Part shown: piece after piece, positions 1 through 9,693 of the stretch
Layout: every line of letters begins with the position of its first letter
How positions within the stretch are numbered: the first letter of the stretch is position 1
Source: Roseibium sp. MMSF_3412
Lineage (GTDB): Bacteria > Pseudomonadota > Alphaproteobacteria > Rhizobiales > Stappiaceae
Assembly: GCF_030733265.1 (NCBI RefSeq)
Contig: NZ_JASHJI010000008.1
Coordinates: 62,001 to 126,000 of the forward strand
DNA length: 64,000 nt
Direction of reading: 5' to 3'
The notes under the pieces: model-generated
What the model was told of the DNA's origin: nothing
The model's database searches: none
The model's input: only the letters and a program-made list of their open reading frames with translations
Program-made: the position numbers and the translations under genes

Positions 1-91
1 CGAGCTCCAGAACCAGACGCAGAACACCGTGCGCTGCCGGGTGCTGCGGGCCGAAGTTGATATTGAAATTTCTGACCTGAGCCTCAGCCAT
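1..91 (-). CDS. nuoD: NADH-quinone oxidoreductase subunit D, N-terminal fragment
   Basis: Only the first 30 codons lie in the window and the gene continues off the left edge. The translation begins [18 protein letters not shown] and continues with [11 protein letters not shown], the diagnostic N-terminus of NuoD, the 49-kDa subunit that helps form the quinone site of complex I. It follows nuoC on the minus strand with an 11-base gap, so it is the fourth gene of a nuoA-B-C-D operon. The assignment is very secure despite the short fragment. Confidence 0.95.
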   Translation of the reverse strand, partial: MAEAQVRNFNINFGPQHPAAHGVLRLVLEL

Positions 92-102
92 CTGGACCAG
101 CC

Positions 103-717
103 TTAGTTCGTCGTTGCTTTTTCATCGCCCGGAAGCACGTAATCGGTGCCCTCCCAGGGAGAAAGAAAGTCGAATGAGCGCATTTCCTGGTTGAGGCGCA
201 CCGGCTCGTAGACCACCCGCTTCTTTTCATCGTCATAACGCACTTCGACAAAACCGGTTACGGGAAAATCCTTGCGCAGCGGATGACCGTCGAAGCCGTA
301 ATCCGTCAGGATCCGGCGCAGATCGGGATGCCCGGTGAACAGAATCCCATACATGTCATAGGCTTCGCGCTCGAACCATTCAGCACCGGGAAAAAGCGGC
401 GTGAGTGAAGCCACCTGCGTGTTTTCGTCGGTCGCCAGCTTGACGCGGATGCGCTGGTTCTGGACGGGCGACAGGAAGTGATAAACGACATCGAACCGCT
501 TTTCGCGCGCAGGATAATCCACGCCGCAGATATCGGTCAGGTTCACGAACTTGCACGAACTGTTGTCACGCAGGAACCGCACCACATCCAGAATATCCGT
601 CGCGTTCACCGTCAGCGTGATTTCACCATACTGCAGTTGCCAGGAGACGAGGGACTCACCCAGGCCAAGCTCGATATGCTCAGCGAGTTCCGTTAGCGTC
701 TCGTCCATCGTGTTCAA
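103..717 (-). CDS. nuoC: NADH-quinone oxidoreductase subunit C
   Basis: This 204-residue protein matches the 30-kDa hydrophilic subunit of respiratory complex I, part of the peripheral arm between the Fe-S subunits and the membrane arm. The family signature is visible around residues 110-155: [19 protein letters not shown], then [20 protein letters not shown]. The [19 protein letters not shown] tail is also typical. It is a stand-alone NuoC rather than the NuoCD fusion of enterobacteria, as expected in alphaproteobacteria. It lies between nuoB (about 80 bases upstream) and nuoD (11 bases downstream). The start MNTMDETL has a second ATG three codons later, so the exact start is slightly uncertain. 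Confidence 0.96.
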   Translation of the reverse strand: MNTMDETLTELAEHIELGLGESLVSWQLQYGEITLTVNATDILDVVRFLRDNSSCKFVNLTDICGVDYPAREKRFDVVYHFLSPVQNQRIRVKLATDENTQVASLTPLFPGAEWFEREAYDMYGILFTGHPDLRRILTDYGFDGHPLRKDFPVTGFVEVRYDDEKKRVVYEPVRLNQEMRSFDFLSPWEGTDYVLPGDEKATTN

Positions 718-796
718 CCTCGCTCATCAGGCGTTTTCTGCAAGAGCAATCAACACCCGCCCACCAAAACTCAGCCGCGGAAAGCGGCTGGATTTA

Positions 797-1375
797 CTAG
801 CGTTCAATCGTTCCGGTTCGCCGGATCTTTTTCTGCAGAAGCAGGACACCGTAAAGTAGCGCCTCTGCGGTCGGAGGACAGCCCGGCACATAAATGTCTA
901 CCGGAACCACGCGATCACAGCCACGGACCACGGAATAGGAATAATGGTAATAACCGCCGCCATTCGCGCATGATCCCATAGAGATCACATAGCGCGGTTC
1001 GGGCATCTGGTCGTACACCTTGCGCAGGGCCGGCGCCATCTTGTTCGTCAGCGTTCCGGCAACGATCATCACGTCTGACTGGCGGGGCGACGCACGCGGC
1101 GCGAAACCGAAGCGTTCGGCGTCGTATCGCGGCATCGACATCTGCATCATCTCAACAGCGCAGCACGCCAGACCGAAAGTCATCCACATCAGCGAACCCG
1201 TGCGCGCCCATTGAATGAGGTTGTCGGTCGACGTGACAAGAAAGCCCTTGTCGGCGAGTTCATTATTCACTTCCAGGAAGAACGCGTCGTCTTCGCCGAC
1301 AGGTTTTCCGGTGTTGGGATCGATGATGCCTTTCGGCTTCGGAGCAACAAGCGGATCGGTCGTGGTCAGTCCCAT
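797..1375 (-). CDS. nuoB: NADH-quinone oxidoreductase subunit B
   Basis: The 192-residue NuoB carries cluster N2, the last Fe-S centre before ubiquinone. The ligand motifs are visible: the tandem cysteines of [10 protein letters not shown], the cysteine in [18 protein letters not shown], and the one in [18 protein letters not shown]. The reading frame is open further upstream, but the chosen start [17 protein letters not shown] fits the family. It overlaps the last ten bases of nuoA, consistent with translational coupling. The upstream extension would run far into nuoA in another frame and is rejected. Confidence 0.96.
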   Translation of the reverse strand: MGLTTTDPLVAPKPKGIIDPNTGKPVGEDDAFFLEVNNELADKGFLVTSTDNLIQWARTGSLMWMTFGLACCAVEMMQMSMPRYDAERFGFAPRASPRQSDVMIVAGTLTNKMAPALRKVYDQMPEPRYVISMGSCANGGGYYHYSYSVVRGCDRVVPVDIYVPGCPPTAEALLYGVLLLQKKIRRTGTIER

Positions 1376-1731
1376 TCCAACGCTCCTTTTTTCCACTCGT
1401 AGATGAAGCCGACGGTCAGAACGCCAAGAAACACCATCATGGACCAGAACCCGTACCAGCCAAGTTCGCCGAAAACGGTCGACCACGGAAACAGGAAGGC
1501 GACTTCGAGGTCGAAAATGATGAACAGGATCGCGACGAGGTAAAACCGCACGTCAAACTTCATGCGCGCGTCATCGAATGCGTTGAAGCCGCACTCATAC
1601 GCGGAGAGCTTTTCCGGATCCGGGTTCTTGTATGCCAGAAGGAAAGGAGAAATCAGCAGGGCGAGCCCGATAACGAGCGCAATGCCGATGAACACGACGA
1701 TCGGGACATATTCCCGCAAGAGTTCTTCCAT
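1366..1731 (-). CDS. nuoA: NADH-quinone oxidoreductase subunit A
   Basis: This is a small membrane subunit of complex I, 121 residues, beginning [19 protein letters not shown]. Three hydrophobic segments are visible: residues about 8-30, 65-85 and 92-112. The central loop [20 protein letters not shown] contains the conserved cysteine-glycine motif of NuoA/ND3. The upstream in-frame extension lacks family character. This is the first gene of the nuo operon, so the operon promoter should lie in the following 480 bases. The stop overlaps the nuoB start. Confidence 0.95.
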   Translation of the reverse strand: MEELLREYVPIVVFIGIALVIGLALLISPFLLAYKNPDPEKLSAYECGFNAFDDARMKFDVRFYLVAILFIIFDLEVAFLFPWSTVFGELGWYGFWSMMVFLGVLTVGFIYEWKKGALEWD

Positions 1732-2212
1732 ATCTTTCGCGTCCTTGCATCTGGAGTGGATCGAAGCTTGATCCTGAGTCAGGGCCCTCACCCATCGCCT
1801 GGAACACTGCCAAGTCGACCTGCACCCTCCAGTCGTTGAAACCAACATGCGAGCGCACGCTTATCTTACGACTTGTTGCAGCGCAAGACCCCTGTGTGGT
1901 CAAAGTCTTGCCATACTCGAAACAAATTCCCGGCGACCCCTGCCACCACCTGCATTTTAGCCGGTTTGTCCCGCCGGTAAAACTTTGCGTACGCGGAGCG
2001 CAATTATGCCGCACCCACCTTGGAATACCAGCCAAAACAAGAATCGGATTCAAGCCCAAAACGACTGGCGATTTGTGTCGAGGCGGACTTTTCGGATCAA
2101 ATTCAGGTCAATTGAGAGATTTGCACGGGATCGGGCGGACGCAAAGAACGCGCACGCGCCCCGACGGCCACATTTAAGCTAGGAATTTTTCACACTGGAA
2201 GGGGACCGTGAG
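1732..2212. other. Non-coding stretch upstream of nuoA
   Basis: About 480 bases lie between the nuoA start and the first tRNA-Asp. Short open frames here have no family resemblance and no convincing ribosome binding sites. The segment presumably carries the nuo operon promoter reading leftward, but I could not pick out a convincing -35/-10 pair. Nothing else is evident. Confidence 0.5.
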
Positions 2213-2289
2213 TGGCGCGAGTGACGGGGCTCGAACCCGCGACCTCCGGCGTGACAGGCCGGCACTCTAACCAACTGAGCTACACCCGC
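2213..2289 (-). tRNA. tRNA-Asp (anticodon GTC), copy 1
   Basis: Read on the minus strand, the 77-nt sequence begins GCGGGTGTAGCTCAGTTGG and ends with an encoded CCA. The anticodon stem CCGGC/GCCGG (approximate) holds a loop with GTC, giving tRNA-Asp. The T arm GGTTCGAGCC is canonical. An identical copy lies 56 bases away at 2346-2422. Confidence 0.97.
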
Positions 2290-2345
2290 ACATTCACGGT
2301 ATATCGCCACGTCTCCTGCCTGGTACCGCAGTACCTTGAAGAGAG

Positions 2346-2422
2346 TGGCGCGAGTGACGGGGCTCGAACCCGCGACCTCCGGCGTGACAGGCCGGCACTC
2401 TAACCAACTGAGCTACACCCGC
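2346..2422 (-). tRNA. tRNA-Asp (anticodon GTC), copy 2
   Basis: This is base-for-base identical to the tRNA at 2213-2289: 77 nt, anticodon GTC, CCA encoded. The two genes are in tandem on the minus strand with 56 bases between them, so this copy is transcribed first. They are probably co-transcribed, but no separate promoter was resolved. Confidence 0.97.
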
Positions 2423-2844
2423 TTCGCTCGGCAACAGCGTGTTGCCGTGAAGTGGCGCTGATGTACGGCGGCTGAGATGCGAAGTCAAGCGTCCACGTGT
2501 GCGAAACATGTCGTTTTTGCGAAAGCTGACCAAAACCCGCATCGATGCGCGTCGGTCAGTATCACCGACATGTGGATAAACCTGCTAAGTGAAGGGTTGC
2601 CTGTGAGCAAATTGCATCTGGCAATAATCTTGGAACACATTGACGAAAAACGAATTTCCCGATCACGGATGCAATTTCCAGGTACGAGAATCAGCCGCGT
2701 CTTTGCACCGGAATGCAGGAGCGAAGTTTCCCGTTCCCGATTATTGCACGAGCGCGACTCCCGAACCCGGACAGTTTTGCTGCCAAAGTTCAAAGGTGCT
2801 TCTATTTCCGGAAGTGTGTCGGCCTAGGTACAGCCAACCAACTT
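2423..2844. other. AT-richer non-coding stretch beside tRNA-Asp
   Basis: No supportable gene was found. A small inverted repeat, GTCGGT at 2551-2556 with ACCGAC at 2564-2569, lies upstream of the tRNA pair. Short open frames on both strands lack ribosome binding sites and recognisable motifs. Base composition is visibly more AT-rich than in the flanking housekeeping genes. Confidence 0.4.
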
Positions 2845-2871
2845 TTCAAAGGTGGGGCTTTCGTCCCCACC
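2845..2871 (-). terminator. Rho-independent terminator of the small secreted-protein gene
   Basis: There is a perfect 7-bp stem, GGTGGGG at 2851-2857 with CCCCACC at 2865-2871, and a 7-nt loop. Read leftward it is followed by an interrupted T-rich tract. It lies about 30 bases past the stop of the gene ending at 2903. Confidence 0.7.
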
Positions 2872-2902
2872 TGCCACCATCGCCGATACACAGGGTCTCG
2901 GC

Positions 2903-3298
2903 TCAATCACTCGTGAAGGTGTAATTTACATTTTTGTCTGCACAGTCGCTGTATTCCGCCGTTATCCCGGGAACCGTGTCAGTCTTGCATTTCTTTGTTC
3001 CGTCCGTGAATTGCCAGATGACCGCGACGGATCCTTCTGTGCCCGTGTCCACGTCAAAGTGGACGTTCATGTGCACGTCATAAGCGCTACCTGAAGTCTT
3101 GAAGTGAATGTAATTGTTCTGCCCTGCTTTAATAGTGGCGGGAACGCTTTGTATATTCACTTGCTGATGGTTTTTAACGTGCCCATTTGTGAAGTCAAAA
3201 CTGGTGTTGTTAAACACATGAAGCTTGTGTTCCTCGGAGGCGATCGCAAGAGATGTAAATCCAACAATCAAGCCAATTCCAGCCGCGATAGTACGCAT
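2903..3298 (-). CDS. Small exported protein of unknown function
   Basis: This 131-residue protein has a clear Sec signal peptide (MRTIAAGIGLIVGFTSLAIA, cleavage probably after the last alanine, before SEEHK). The mature part of about 110 residues is polar, begins KLHVFNNTSFDF and contains two cysteines near the C-terminus (KKCKTD and YSDCADK) that could form a disulfide. I do not recognise a family. The start was chosen because AAGGAAGG precedes it at good spacing and it opens the signal peptide; the longer in-frame extension to 3409 lacks both. It sits alone in an AT-richer patch between tRNA-Asp and tRNA-Val, with its own terminator, which suggests a recently acquired cargo gene. Confidence 0.7.
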   Translation of the reverse strand: MRTIAAGIGLIVGFTSLAIASEEHKLHVFNNTSFDFTNGHVKNHQQVNIQSVPATIKAGQNNYIHFKTSGSAYDVHMNVHFDVDTGTEGSVAVIWQFTDGTKKCKTDTVPGITAEYSDCADKNVNYTFTSD

Positions 3299-3834
3299 GG
3301 CGTCTACCTTCCTTTTGTTTGAGAGCATTTCCGTAAAACAAAATCTTAGGTTGCATATTTGCGGCTTGAAGGCAACAGAAACGATCAAAAACGCCCGGAA
3401 TTCCGCCATTTTTTTCCGGCCGGCTCAACGAATTACAACCGTGTGCAGCCCCTAAGTCTCGGGGTTATTTTGGTTTTCTCGAGAAAATTTTCGAAAGTAA
3501 GAACGGGAATCCATTTGAACGAACGGGTACGCCGATGTCGGTTGGCCAGCGCTATGCACGGATCCATCTGCAAGCCGATCATGTATGGACAGTTTTTTCG
3601 CTCTTTTCCTACACAAAGAAAAAATAGCGTTCTGCGCTTTGGCAATCACAAGGTTGCGCAAGCACCATGACCATGAAAGCACTTTCGCAAAGTGGGTGAT
3701 CTAACGGCTGAAGCCGCTGGCAGGCGGAAAACCCCGTGAACGTCCCACCCAGCATGCCCGGGTCGACCAAACCGGATTGAGGCCTGTCGGCACACCGACC
3801 GAACAGGGGCCGTGAAACTGTCATTTGAAGAGAA
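3299..3834. other. Non-coding stretch between secreted-protein gene and tRNA-Val
   Basis: About 535 bases without a supportable gene. Composition is AT-rich in the first half. Open frames on both strands are short and uncharacteristic. The promoter of the secreted-protein gene should lie near 3310-3400 reading leftward. No repeat or integrase remnant was recognised. Confidence 0.4.
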
Positions 3835-3910
<76 letters not shown>

Positions 3911-4155
3911 TCAACGAGGTGAGACGCCTTTTAGGTGGTCCCTCCTCTCTTGGCAAGTACATTTTCAAAGAATTTTGTCTCTGTTTTTCTGGCTGTGGAT
4001 GATTTGCGGATCTTGAATTCACAACGGGCTCCTGTGAAACAGGTTCCTTGAAACCCTTTCAGAATCAGAGATGTACAAAGGACAAGGGAGCCGGGTCATC
4101 AGACTGCCAGCCTCACGCATGAACCGGTCGACAAGCCAGGAGACAGCGCCGTTTT

Positions 4156-4812
4156 CTAGCGAAATCGATATGCGAATTTCAGCATTTCGGTCAGACCCTG
4201 CTGCGGGTTGTCGTCAGCGAGGCCATTCTGGGCGAAAAACCGGGCCAATCGCGCAATTCCGTGATGATCATCCGGCCCTCTTGGAGGGGCCTGCTCCATG
4301 AGTTTCGCAGCAATGATCCAGGACATGGTCCGGCGATACCGGGTCTTGTTGGCTGAAAACTCAGGGTTGCTGGCCGCGCGTTCGAACAGGCCCCCCATGC
4401 CTGGTTCACGGCATCATTGATCGCTTCTATGCGAATGAACCCCGCCTTGTTGGGGCTACGCGCCTTGTTCAGCAGGTGATCGATATTGTAGCCGGCCAGA
4501 TCCTTGCGCGTTGCCTTCAGGCCGTAGACCTGGTTCACGAAACCAAGCCAAGCGTTCTGGTAGGAGGAATATCCCGCCCTCACCCAGACGCTGGTGTTTT
4601 CATCGGGATTTCCCGGTTTTCCGACGATCGCGACATTCTTCAGGCTGCGCCGCCCCGCCTTCTCCGTTTCGACCTCTTCGTCGAATTCATTCAGAAAAAA
4701 AAAGACGACCGAGGCAATCCGGGTGCTCGACCTGCACCTGTACCAGCGGGTTACGGACCCAGGCATCAAACAATGCCCTTTGTCGTCGCGCGATCAATGC
4801 CTGCAAGCTCAT
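4156..4812 (-). pseudogene. Unknown gene disrupted by two homopolymer frameshifts
   Basis: Three open segments in different frames join into one continuous protein of about 218 residues, from MSLQALIARRQRALFDAWVR to a tail ending EMLKFAYRFR. The first break is in a run of nine T (minus strand, near 4694-4702), where removing one T restores the frame into LNEFDEEVETEK. The second is in a run of six G (near 4391-4396), where adding one G joins NQAWG to GLFERAAS. The two shifts cancel. No family was recognised. The gene may be decaying, the run lengths may be sequencing errors, or the runs may be slippery in vivo. The start ATG at 4812 has only a weak GTGGTGG-type site upstream. Confidence 0.55.
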
Positions 4813-4909
4813 GGGTTACCACCACATGTTCATGATCTTTGGGACGTCCAGCCTATACCGAAAACGTCATAACAGACACGGACCAGGCCCGGATAGCGGC
4901 ATTGAATAC

Positions 4910-4944
4910 AAAAACCCCGCCCCCGAAATACGGGAACGGGGCTT
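4910..4944 (-). terminator. Terminator downstream of hup
   Basis: Read leftward, AGCCCCGTTCCCG pairs with the CGGGGGCGGGG arm (with G-U pairs) around a short TATTT loop and is followed by a TTTTT run. It starts 25 bases past the hup stop and is a standard intrinsic terminator. Confidence 0.85.
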
Positions 4945-4968
4945 TCAAGAAAGATCGCGCGTGTGAAC

Positions 4969-5244
4969 TTATGCGTTCACAGCGTCTTTCAGGCCTTTGC
5001 CGGCCTTGAACTTCGGCGTCTTGGAAGCCGGGATCTGGATCGTTTCGCCAGTCCGCGGATTGCGGCCTTCAGTTGCAGCACGTGCGGAAACGGTGAAGTT
5101 GCCGAAGCCGATGATGCGCACTTCGTCGCCGCTTTTCAGCGTTTCCGTGACTGCTTCAAAAGTTGCGTCAACTGCTTCACCCGCCTGCGCCTTGGTGAGG
5201 CCGGTCTTTTCTGCAACAGCTGCGACCAGATCGTTCTTATTCAT
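4969..5244 (-). CDS. hup: DNA-binding protein HU
   Basis: This is a 91-residue histone-like protein. It starts MNKNDLVAAVAEKTGLTKAQ (helical dimerisation part), then has GFGNFTVSARAATEGRNPRTG, the beta-arm that wraps DNA, with the invariant proline in RNPRTGE. It ends with KTPKFKAGKGLKDAVNA. The length and motifs are those of bacterial HU, the homodimeric nucleoid protein typical of alphaproteobacteria. It directly follows lon in the same orientation, separated by a lon terminator, so it is transcribed from its own promoter between 5245 and 5373. The hup-lon pairing is widespread in rhizobial genomes. Confidence 0.96.
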   Translation of the reverse strand: MNKNDLVAAVAEKTGLTKAQAGEAVDATFEAVTETLKSGDEVRIIGFGNFTVSARAATEGRNPRTGETIQIPASKTPKFKAGKGLKDAVNA

Positions 5245-5373
5245 AGCAGATACCTTTCTAAGAAACGGCAGAGTGCCGACGATTCCTGTCAGCGCCGTTG
5301 CGCGAAATTCGGGCGAATTGACACGAAACGCAAGTGGTTTTTTCGCAGAAAACCGCCATTTCTACCGATTATT

Positions 5374-5405
5374 CAAAAGAAAAGCCCCGGAATCTCCGGG
5401 GCTCG
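5374..5405 (-). terminator. Terminator downstream of lon
   Basis: There is a strong stem, AGCCCCGGAGATTCCGGGGCT (positions 5384-5403 on the plus strand), with the T-rich run TTTTCTTTTG following leftward. It separates lon from hup, implying independent expression of the two genes. Confidence 0.88.
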
Positions 5406-5431
5406 TCGTTTTGTGCGGTGCAAACCGGGTT

Positions 5432-7861
5432 TTAGTGCGCCAAAACGCCCGACTTGTCCTTGTCCGATTCACTCGCCTTCGCGGCGGCTTCAGCGGCGCT
5501 TTCATCCCATTCGATCGGGTCAGGCAGACGAACAAGCGCGTTTTTCAACACCTCTTCCATACCGGAAACCGGGATGATCTCGAGGGAATTTTTCACCGAA
5601 TCCGGTATGTCCGCCAGATCCTTCGCATTGTCTTCCGGGATCATCACAAGTTTGATCCCTCCGCGCAGAGCCGCCAGAAGCTTTTCCTTCAGACCGCCGA
5701 TCGGCAGGACCCTGCCACGCAGCGTGATCTCACCGGTCATGGCAACATCCCTGCGTACCGGGATGCCGGTCATGGTCGAGATAACCGCCGTCGCCATGGC
5801 GATACCTGCAGACGGTCCGTCCTTCGGGGTCGCCCCTTCAGGCACGTGCACGTGGATGTCCTTCTTGTCGAAAAGCGGCGGTTCGATGCCGAAGTCGACA
5901 GCCCGCGAGCGAACATAAGATGCCGCCGCAGAGATGGATTCCTTCATGACGTCTTTCAGGTTGCCGGTGACGGTCATCTTGCCCTTGCCGGGCATCATGA
6001 CCCCTTCGATCGTCAGGAGCTCACCACCGACTTCCGTCCATGCAAGACCCGTGACAACACCAACCTGGTCTTCCAGTTCGGCTTCACCATAGCGATACCG
6101 CGGCACACCGAGGTAATCCTCGACAACCTCGGGCGTCACCGTGATGCTTTCCTTGTCGCTCATCAGGATATCCTTGACCGCCTTTCGGGCCAGGGTCGCC
6201 ATTTCACGTTCAAGGTTACGAACACCGGCTTCACGGGTGTAGCGGCGCACGACAAATTGCAGCGCGTCGTCTTCAATCGCGAATTCGCCTTCCCGAAGGC
6301 CATGATCCTTTTCGGCTTTCGGGATCAGGTGACGGCGGCAGATTTCGACCTTTTCCTCTTCCGTGTAACCGGCGATCCGGATGATCTCCATCCGGTCCAT
6401 CAGGGGCCCGGGAATGTTGAGCGTGTTTGCCGTGGTGACGAACATCACGTCGGACAGGTCGTATTCGACCTCCAGGTAGTGATCCATGAAGGACGAGTTC
6501 TGTTCCGGATCGAGCACCTCAAGCAGCGCCGAAGACGGATCACCGCGGAAGTCCATGCCCATCTTGTCGATTTCGTCGAGCAGGAACAGCGGGTTGGACT
6601 TCTTCGCCTTCTTCATCGACTGGATGACTTTGCCCGGCATGGAGCCGATATAGGTCCGGCGGTGTCCCCTGATCTCAGCCTCGTCACGCACGCCGCCGAG
6701 CGACATGCGCACGAACTCACGTCCGGTCGCCTTCGCGATCGACTTGCCAAGAGACGTCTTGCCGACGCCTGGAGGTCCGACGAGGCAGAGGATTGGGCCG
6801 CGCAGCTTGTTGGCACGGCTCTGGACCGCGAGATACTCGACGATCCGCTCCTTGACCTTGTCCAGACCGTAGTGATCGGTGTCGAGAACCTTCTCGGCAA
6901 GCGCAAGATCGTGCTTCACCTTGGATTTCTTGTTCCAGGGAATGCCGATCAGCCAGTCCAGATAGTTGCGGACAACCGTCGCCTCCGCAGACATCGGACT
7001 CATCTGCTTGAGCTTCTTGATTTCCGCAGCCGCGCGCTCGCGCGCTTCCTTGGTCAGCTTGGTTTTCTTGATCTTTTCTTCAAGTTCGGCGACCTCGTCG
7101 CGGCCATCCTCGCTGTCGCCGAGTTCTTTCTGAATGGCCTTCATCTGCTCATTCAGATAGTACTCGCGCTGCGTCTTCTCCATCTGGCGCTTGACGCGCG
7201 AACGGATGCGCTTTTCCACCTGCAGAACGGAGATTTCACTCTCCATCATGCCCAGAACGCGCTCAAGACGCTCGGCAACCGAGACCACGCCGAGAATTTC
7301 CTGTTTCTCGGGGATCTTGATGGCAAGGTGGGAGGCGATCGTGTCTGCGAGTTTAGAATAGTCGTCGATCTGGTTTACGGCACCCAGAACCTCCGGCGAC
7401 ACTTTCTTGTTCAGCTTCACGTAGTTCTCGAACTCCGAAACGACGGAGCGAGCCAGGGCTTCGACTTCGATGTTTTCGCCATCGCGCTCGGGCAGAACCG
7501 TGGCGGAGGCTTCGAAATAGTCTGTCCGGTCAGTGTACTGGCCGATTTGCGCGCGCGCGCCACCTTCAACGAGCACCTTCACGGTGTTGTCGGGCAGTTT
7601 CAGGAGCTGCAGCACGGTCGCGAGCGTGCCGACATCGTATATCTGATCCGAATTCGGATCATCGTCGGCTGCATTCTTCTGGGTCGCCAGAAGAATGTGC
7701 TTGTCGGTCGTCATGACCTCTTCGAGCGCTTTGATCGATTTTTCACGGCCGACAAAGAGCGGAACGATCATGTGCGGAAACACGACAATGTCGCGAAGTG
7801 GCAGAACGGGATAGACAGAAGTGCTGTCTGCGTCGGTGGCGCGGATTTCTGCGTCGCTCAT
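5432..7861 (-). CDS. lon: ATP-dependent protease Lon (La)
   Basis: This 809-residue cytoplasmic AAA+ serine protease degrades damaged and short-lived regulatory proteins. Order of parts: the N-terminal LON substrate domain ([23 protein letters not shown], near residues 18-40), a central coiled helical region, the AAA+ module with Walker [14 protein letters not shown], and the C-terminal protease domain. The catalytic serine lies in the DGPSAGIAM motif, and the lysine lies about 40 residues later in GLKEKLLAA. The start [13 protein letters not shown] is preceded by GAAAGG at good spacing, and the 11-residue longer form starts poorly. It is downstream of clpX but separated by a terminator and 270 bases. 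Lon is usually heat-shock controlled. Confidence 0.97.
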   Translation of the reverse strand: MSDAEIRATDADSTSVYPVLPLRDIVVFPHMIVPLFVGREKSIKALEEVMTTDKHILLATQKNAADDDPNSDQIYDVGTLATVLQLLKLPDNTVKVLVEGGARAQIGQYTDRTDYFEASATVLPERDGENIEVEALARSVVSEFENYVKLNKKVSPEVLGAVNQIDDYSKLADTIASHLAIKIPEKQEILGVVSVAERLERVLGMMESEISVLQVEKRIRSRVKRQMEKTQREYYLNEQMKAIQKELGDSEDGRDEVAELEEKIKKTKLTKEARERAAAEIKKLKQMSPMSAEATVVRNYLDWLIGIPWNKKSKVKHDLALAEKVLDTDHYGLDKVKERIVEYLAVQSRANKLRGPILCLVGPPGVGKTSLGKSIAKATGREFVRMSLGGVRDEAEIRGHRRTYIGSMPGKVIQSMKKAKKSNPLFLLDEIDKMGMDFRGDPSSALLEVLDPEQNSSFMDHYLEVEYDLSDVMFVTTANTLNIPGPLMDRMEIIRIAGYTEEEKVEICRRHLIPKAEKDHGLREGEFAIEDDALQFVVRRYTREAGVRNLEREMATLARKAVKDILMSDKESITVTPEVVEDYLGVPRYRYGEAELEDQVGVVTGLAWTEVGGELLTIEGVMMPGKGKMTVTGNLKDVMKESISAAASYVRSRAVDFGIEPPLFDKKDIHVHVPEGATPKDGPSAGIAMATAVISTMTGIPVRRDVAMTGEITLRGRVLPIGGLKEKLLAALRGGIKLVMIPEDNAKDLADIPDSVKNSLEIIPVSGMEEVLKNALVRLPDPIEWDESAAEAAAKASESDKDKSGVLAH

Positions 7862-8005
7862 TTTTTTTCCTTTCTCAGCGTGTTCCGGCCCCATTCAAGA
7901 AAGCAACCGAAACACTGAAAAACGGCTTTCGGAAAAGTTTCCGACAGGCCGAACCGCAGCACCCCAAGCGAGCGTCCTGCAATTCGCACGAGCCGTCGTC
8001 AGTCC

Positions 8006-8038
8006 TATTAGGTGGACACCAGCACTGCCGGTGTCAAG
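8006..8038 (-). promoter_or_regulatory. Candidate lon promoter/operator with inverted repeat
   Basis: In the lon leader an inverted repeat, GACACC (8015-8020) with GGTGTC (8030-8035), overlaps CTTGAC (8038-8033, minus strand), a -35-like element. The elements CCACCT and CTAATA follow leftward. The arrangement resembles an alphaproteobacterial RpoH-type promoter, but the -10 match is weak and the spacing to CTAATA is too long for sigma-70. This is a tentative reading. Confidence 0.3.
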
Positions 8039-8130
8039 GCAGGTTCTGTTCCCAAATCGGTCTAGTCTGTTGACGACCCGCACATCCGGTGGAAAACGTT
8101 TCGGCAGTTCGGGACCAATTTGCAGAAAAC

Positions 8131-8162
8131 AAAATGCCGCTCGTTCGGAGCGGCATTTTTTT
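8131..8162 (-). terminator. Bidirectional terminator between clpX and lon
   Basis: ATGCCGCTCGTTCGGAGCGGCAT forms an 8-9 bp stem flanked by A/T runs on both sides. It ends clpX transcription about 30 bases after its stop. On the opposite strand it also has a run of T and could act in reverse. Confidence 0.82.
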
Positions 8163-8191
8163 ATCGTTTTATGGTGCAGGAAGACATGTTG

Positions 8192-9457
8192 TCAGGCGCT
8201 GGTTGCTGACGTTTCTTCCCGGTCTTCGTAGATGTAAAGCGGTCTTGCCTCGCCTTTGACAACCTCCGGCGAAATGACGACTTCCTTGACACCCTTGAGG
8301 CCCGGAAGCTCGTACATGGTATCCAGCAGGATGGATTCCAGGATCGACCGCAAACCGCGCGCGCCTGTCTTTCGCTCGATCGCCTTGCGTGCAATCGCCT
8401 TCAAGGCCTCGTCGTGGAATGCAAGTTCAACCTGTTCCATCTCGAACAGACGCTGATACTGCTTGACGAGCGCGTTTTTCGGCTCGGTCAGGATCGTGAC
8501 CAGTGCATCTTCGTCGAGATCTTCCAGCGTCGCGATAACGGGAAGACGGCCCACAAATTCCGGAATCAGACCGAATTTCAGAAGATCTTCCGGTTCCAGT
8601 TCCGCAAACAATTCACCGATACGCCGGTCTTCGGGCGCTTCGACGCGTGCCTGGAAACCAATCGACGTCTGCGTGCCGCGATCAGAGATGATCTTGTCGA
8701 GCCCTGCGAACGCGCCACCGCAGATGAACAGGATGTTGGTCGTGTCCACCTGCAGGAATTCCTGCTGCGGGTGCTTACGGCCTCCCTGCGGCGGAACGGA
8801 CGCGACCGTTCCTTCCATGATCTTCAGGAGGGCCTGCTGCACGCCTTCGCCGGAAACGTCACGCGTAATCGACGGATTGTCGGCCTTGCGGCTGATCTTG
8901 TCGACCTCATCGATATAGACGATGCCGCGCTGCGCCCGCTCGACATTGTAGTCGGCAGACTGAAGCAGCTTGAGGATGATGTTTTCGACATCTTCACCGA
9001 CATAACCGGCTTCCGTCAGCGTGGTCGCATCGGCCATCGTGAACGGCACATCGAGGATGCGCGCGAGCGTCTGCGCCAGAAGCGTTTTGCCGCAGCCGGT
9101 CGGTCCGACGAGCAGAATGTTGGATTTTGCCAGTTCCACATCGTTGTTCTTCGACGCGTGGTTGAGGCGTTTGTAGTGGTTGTGAACGGCAACCGACAGG
9201 ACCTTCTTCGCGCTGCCCTGCCCGATGACGTAATCATCCAGGACATCACGAATTTCCTGAGGGGTTGGGATACCGTCCCGTGACTTCACCAGTGAGGACT
9301 TGTTTTCCTCACGGATGATATCCATGCACAGCTCGACACATTCATCGCAAATGAAAACAGTCGGGCCGGCGATCAGCTTGCGAACTTCGTGCTGGCTTTT
9401 GCCGCAGAAGGAGCAGTAGAGCGTATTCTTTGAATCGCTGCCGCTGGCCTTGGTCAT
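8192..9457 (-). CDS. clpX: ATP-dependent Clp protease ATP-binding subunit ClpX
   Basis: This 421-residue hexameric unfoldase feeds substrates to ClpP. The N-terminal zinc-binding domain shows four cysteines ([10 protein letters not shown] and [10 protein letters not shown], residues about 12-45). Walker A is [14 protein letters not shown], followed by the AAA+ Walker B region [10 protein letters not shown]. The start [14 protein letters not shown] is the family start, and the open frame to 9562 is a spurious extension. It follows clpP on the same strand after about 235 bases and ends at its own terminator. The order clpP-clpX-lon is classical and suggests a proteostasis regulon. Confidence 0.97.
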   Translation of the reverse strand: MTKASGSDSKNTLYCSFCGKSQHEVRKLIAGPTVFICDECVELCMDIIREENKSSLVKSRDGIPTPQEIRDVLDDYVIGQGSAKKVLSVAVHNHYKRLNHASKNNDVELAKSNILLVGPTGCGKTLLAQTLARILDVPFTMADATTLTEAGYVGEDVENIILKLLQSADYNVERAQRGIVYIDEVDKISRKADNPSITRDVSGEGVQQALLKIMEGTVASVPPQGGRKHPQQEFLQVDTTNILFICGGAFAGLDKIISDRGTQTSIGFQARVEAPEDRRIGELFAELEPEDLLKFGLIPEFVGRLPVIATLEDLDEDALVTILTEPKNALVKQYQRLFEMEQVELAFHDEALKAIARKAIERKTGARGLRSILESILLDTMYELPGLKGVKEVVISPEVVKGEARPLYIYEDREETSATSA

Positions 9458-9693
9458 GTAGTCAACCTCGCGTTTGTGGGGCCTATCCCCATGTCGTTCC
9501 CGCCACGGCCAAATCGCGACGGGACCGGTTTGAAGGCGCCCGTCAAGGGCGCTGCTTCGCAATATAAGTCATCATGCTTCACCAATAAAAATCAATATAG
9601 GTTTAAGGTGAAGATGAAAACCCGGCATTAATCTGCCCGATAGCGATCTTTCGGCAGAATTCCGCATCCTTGCTTAAGACCGCCTTAGCAGAC

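Noticed and set aside
4997..7918. A 973-codon plus-strand open frame opposite hup and lon
   Set aside because: It is antisense to two certain genes, arises from GC-rich third positions and shows no family motif.
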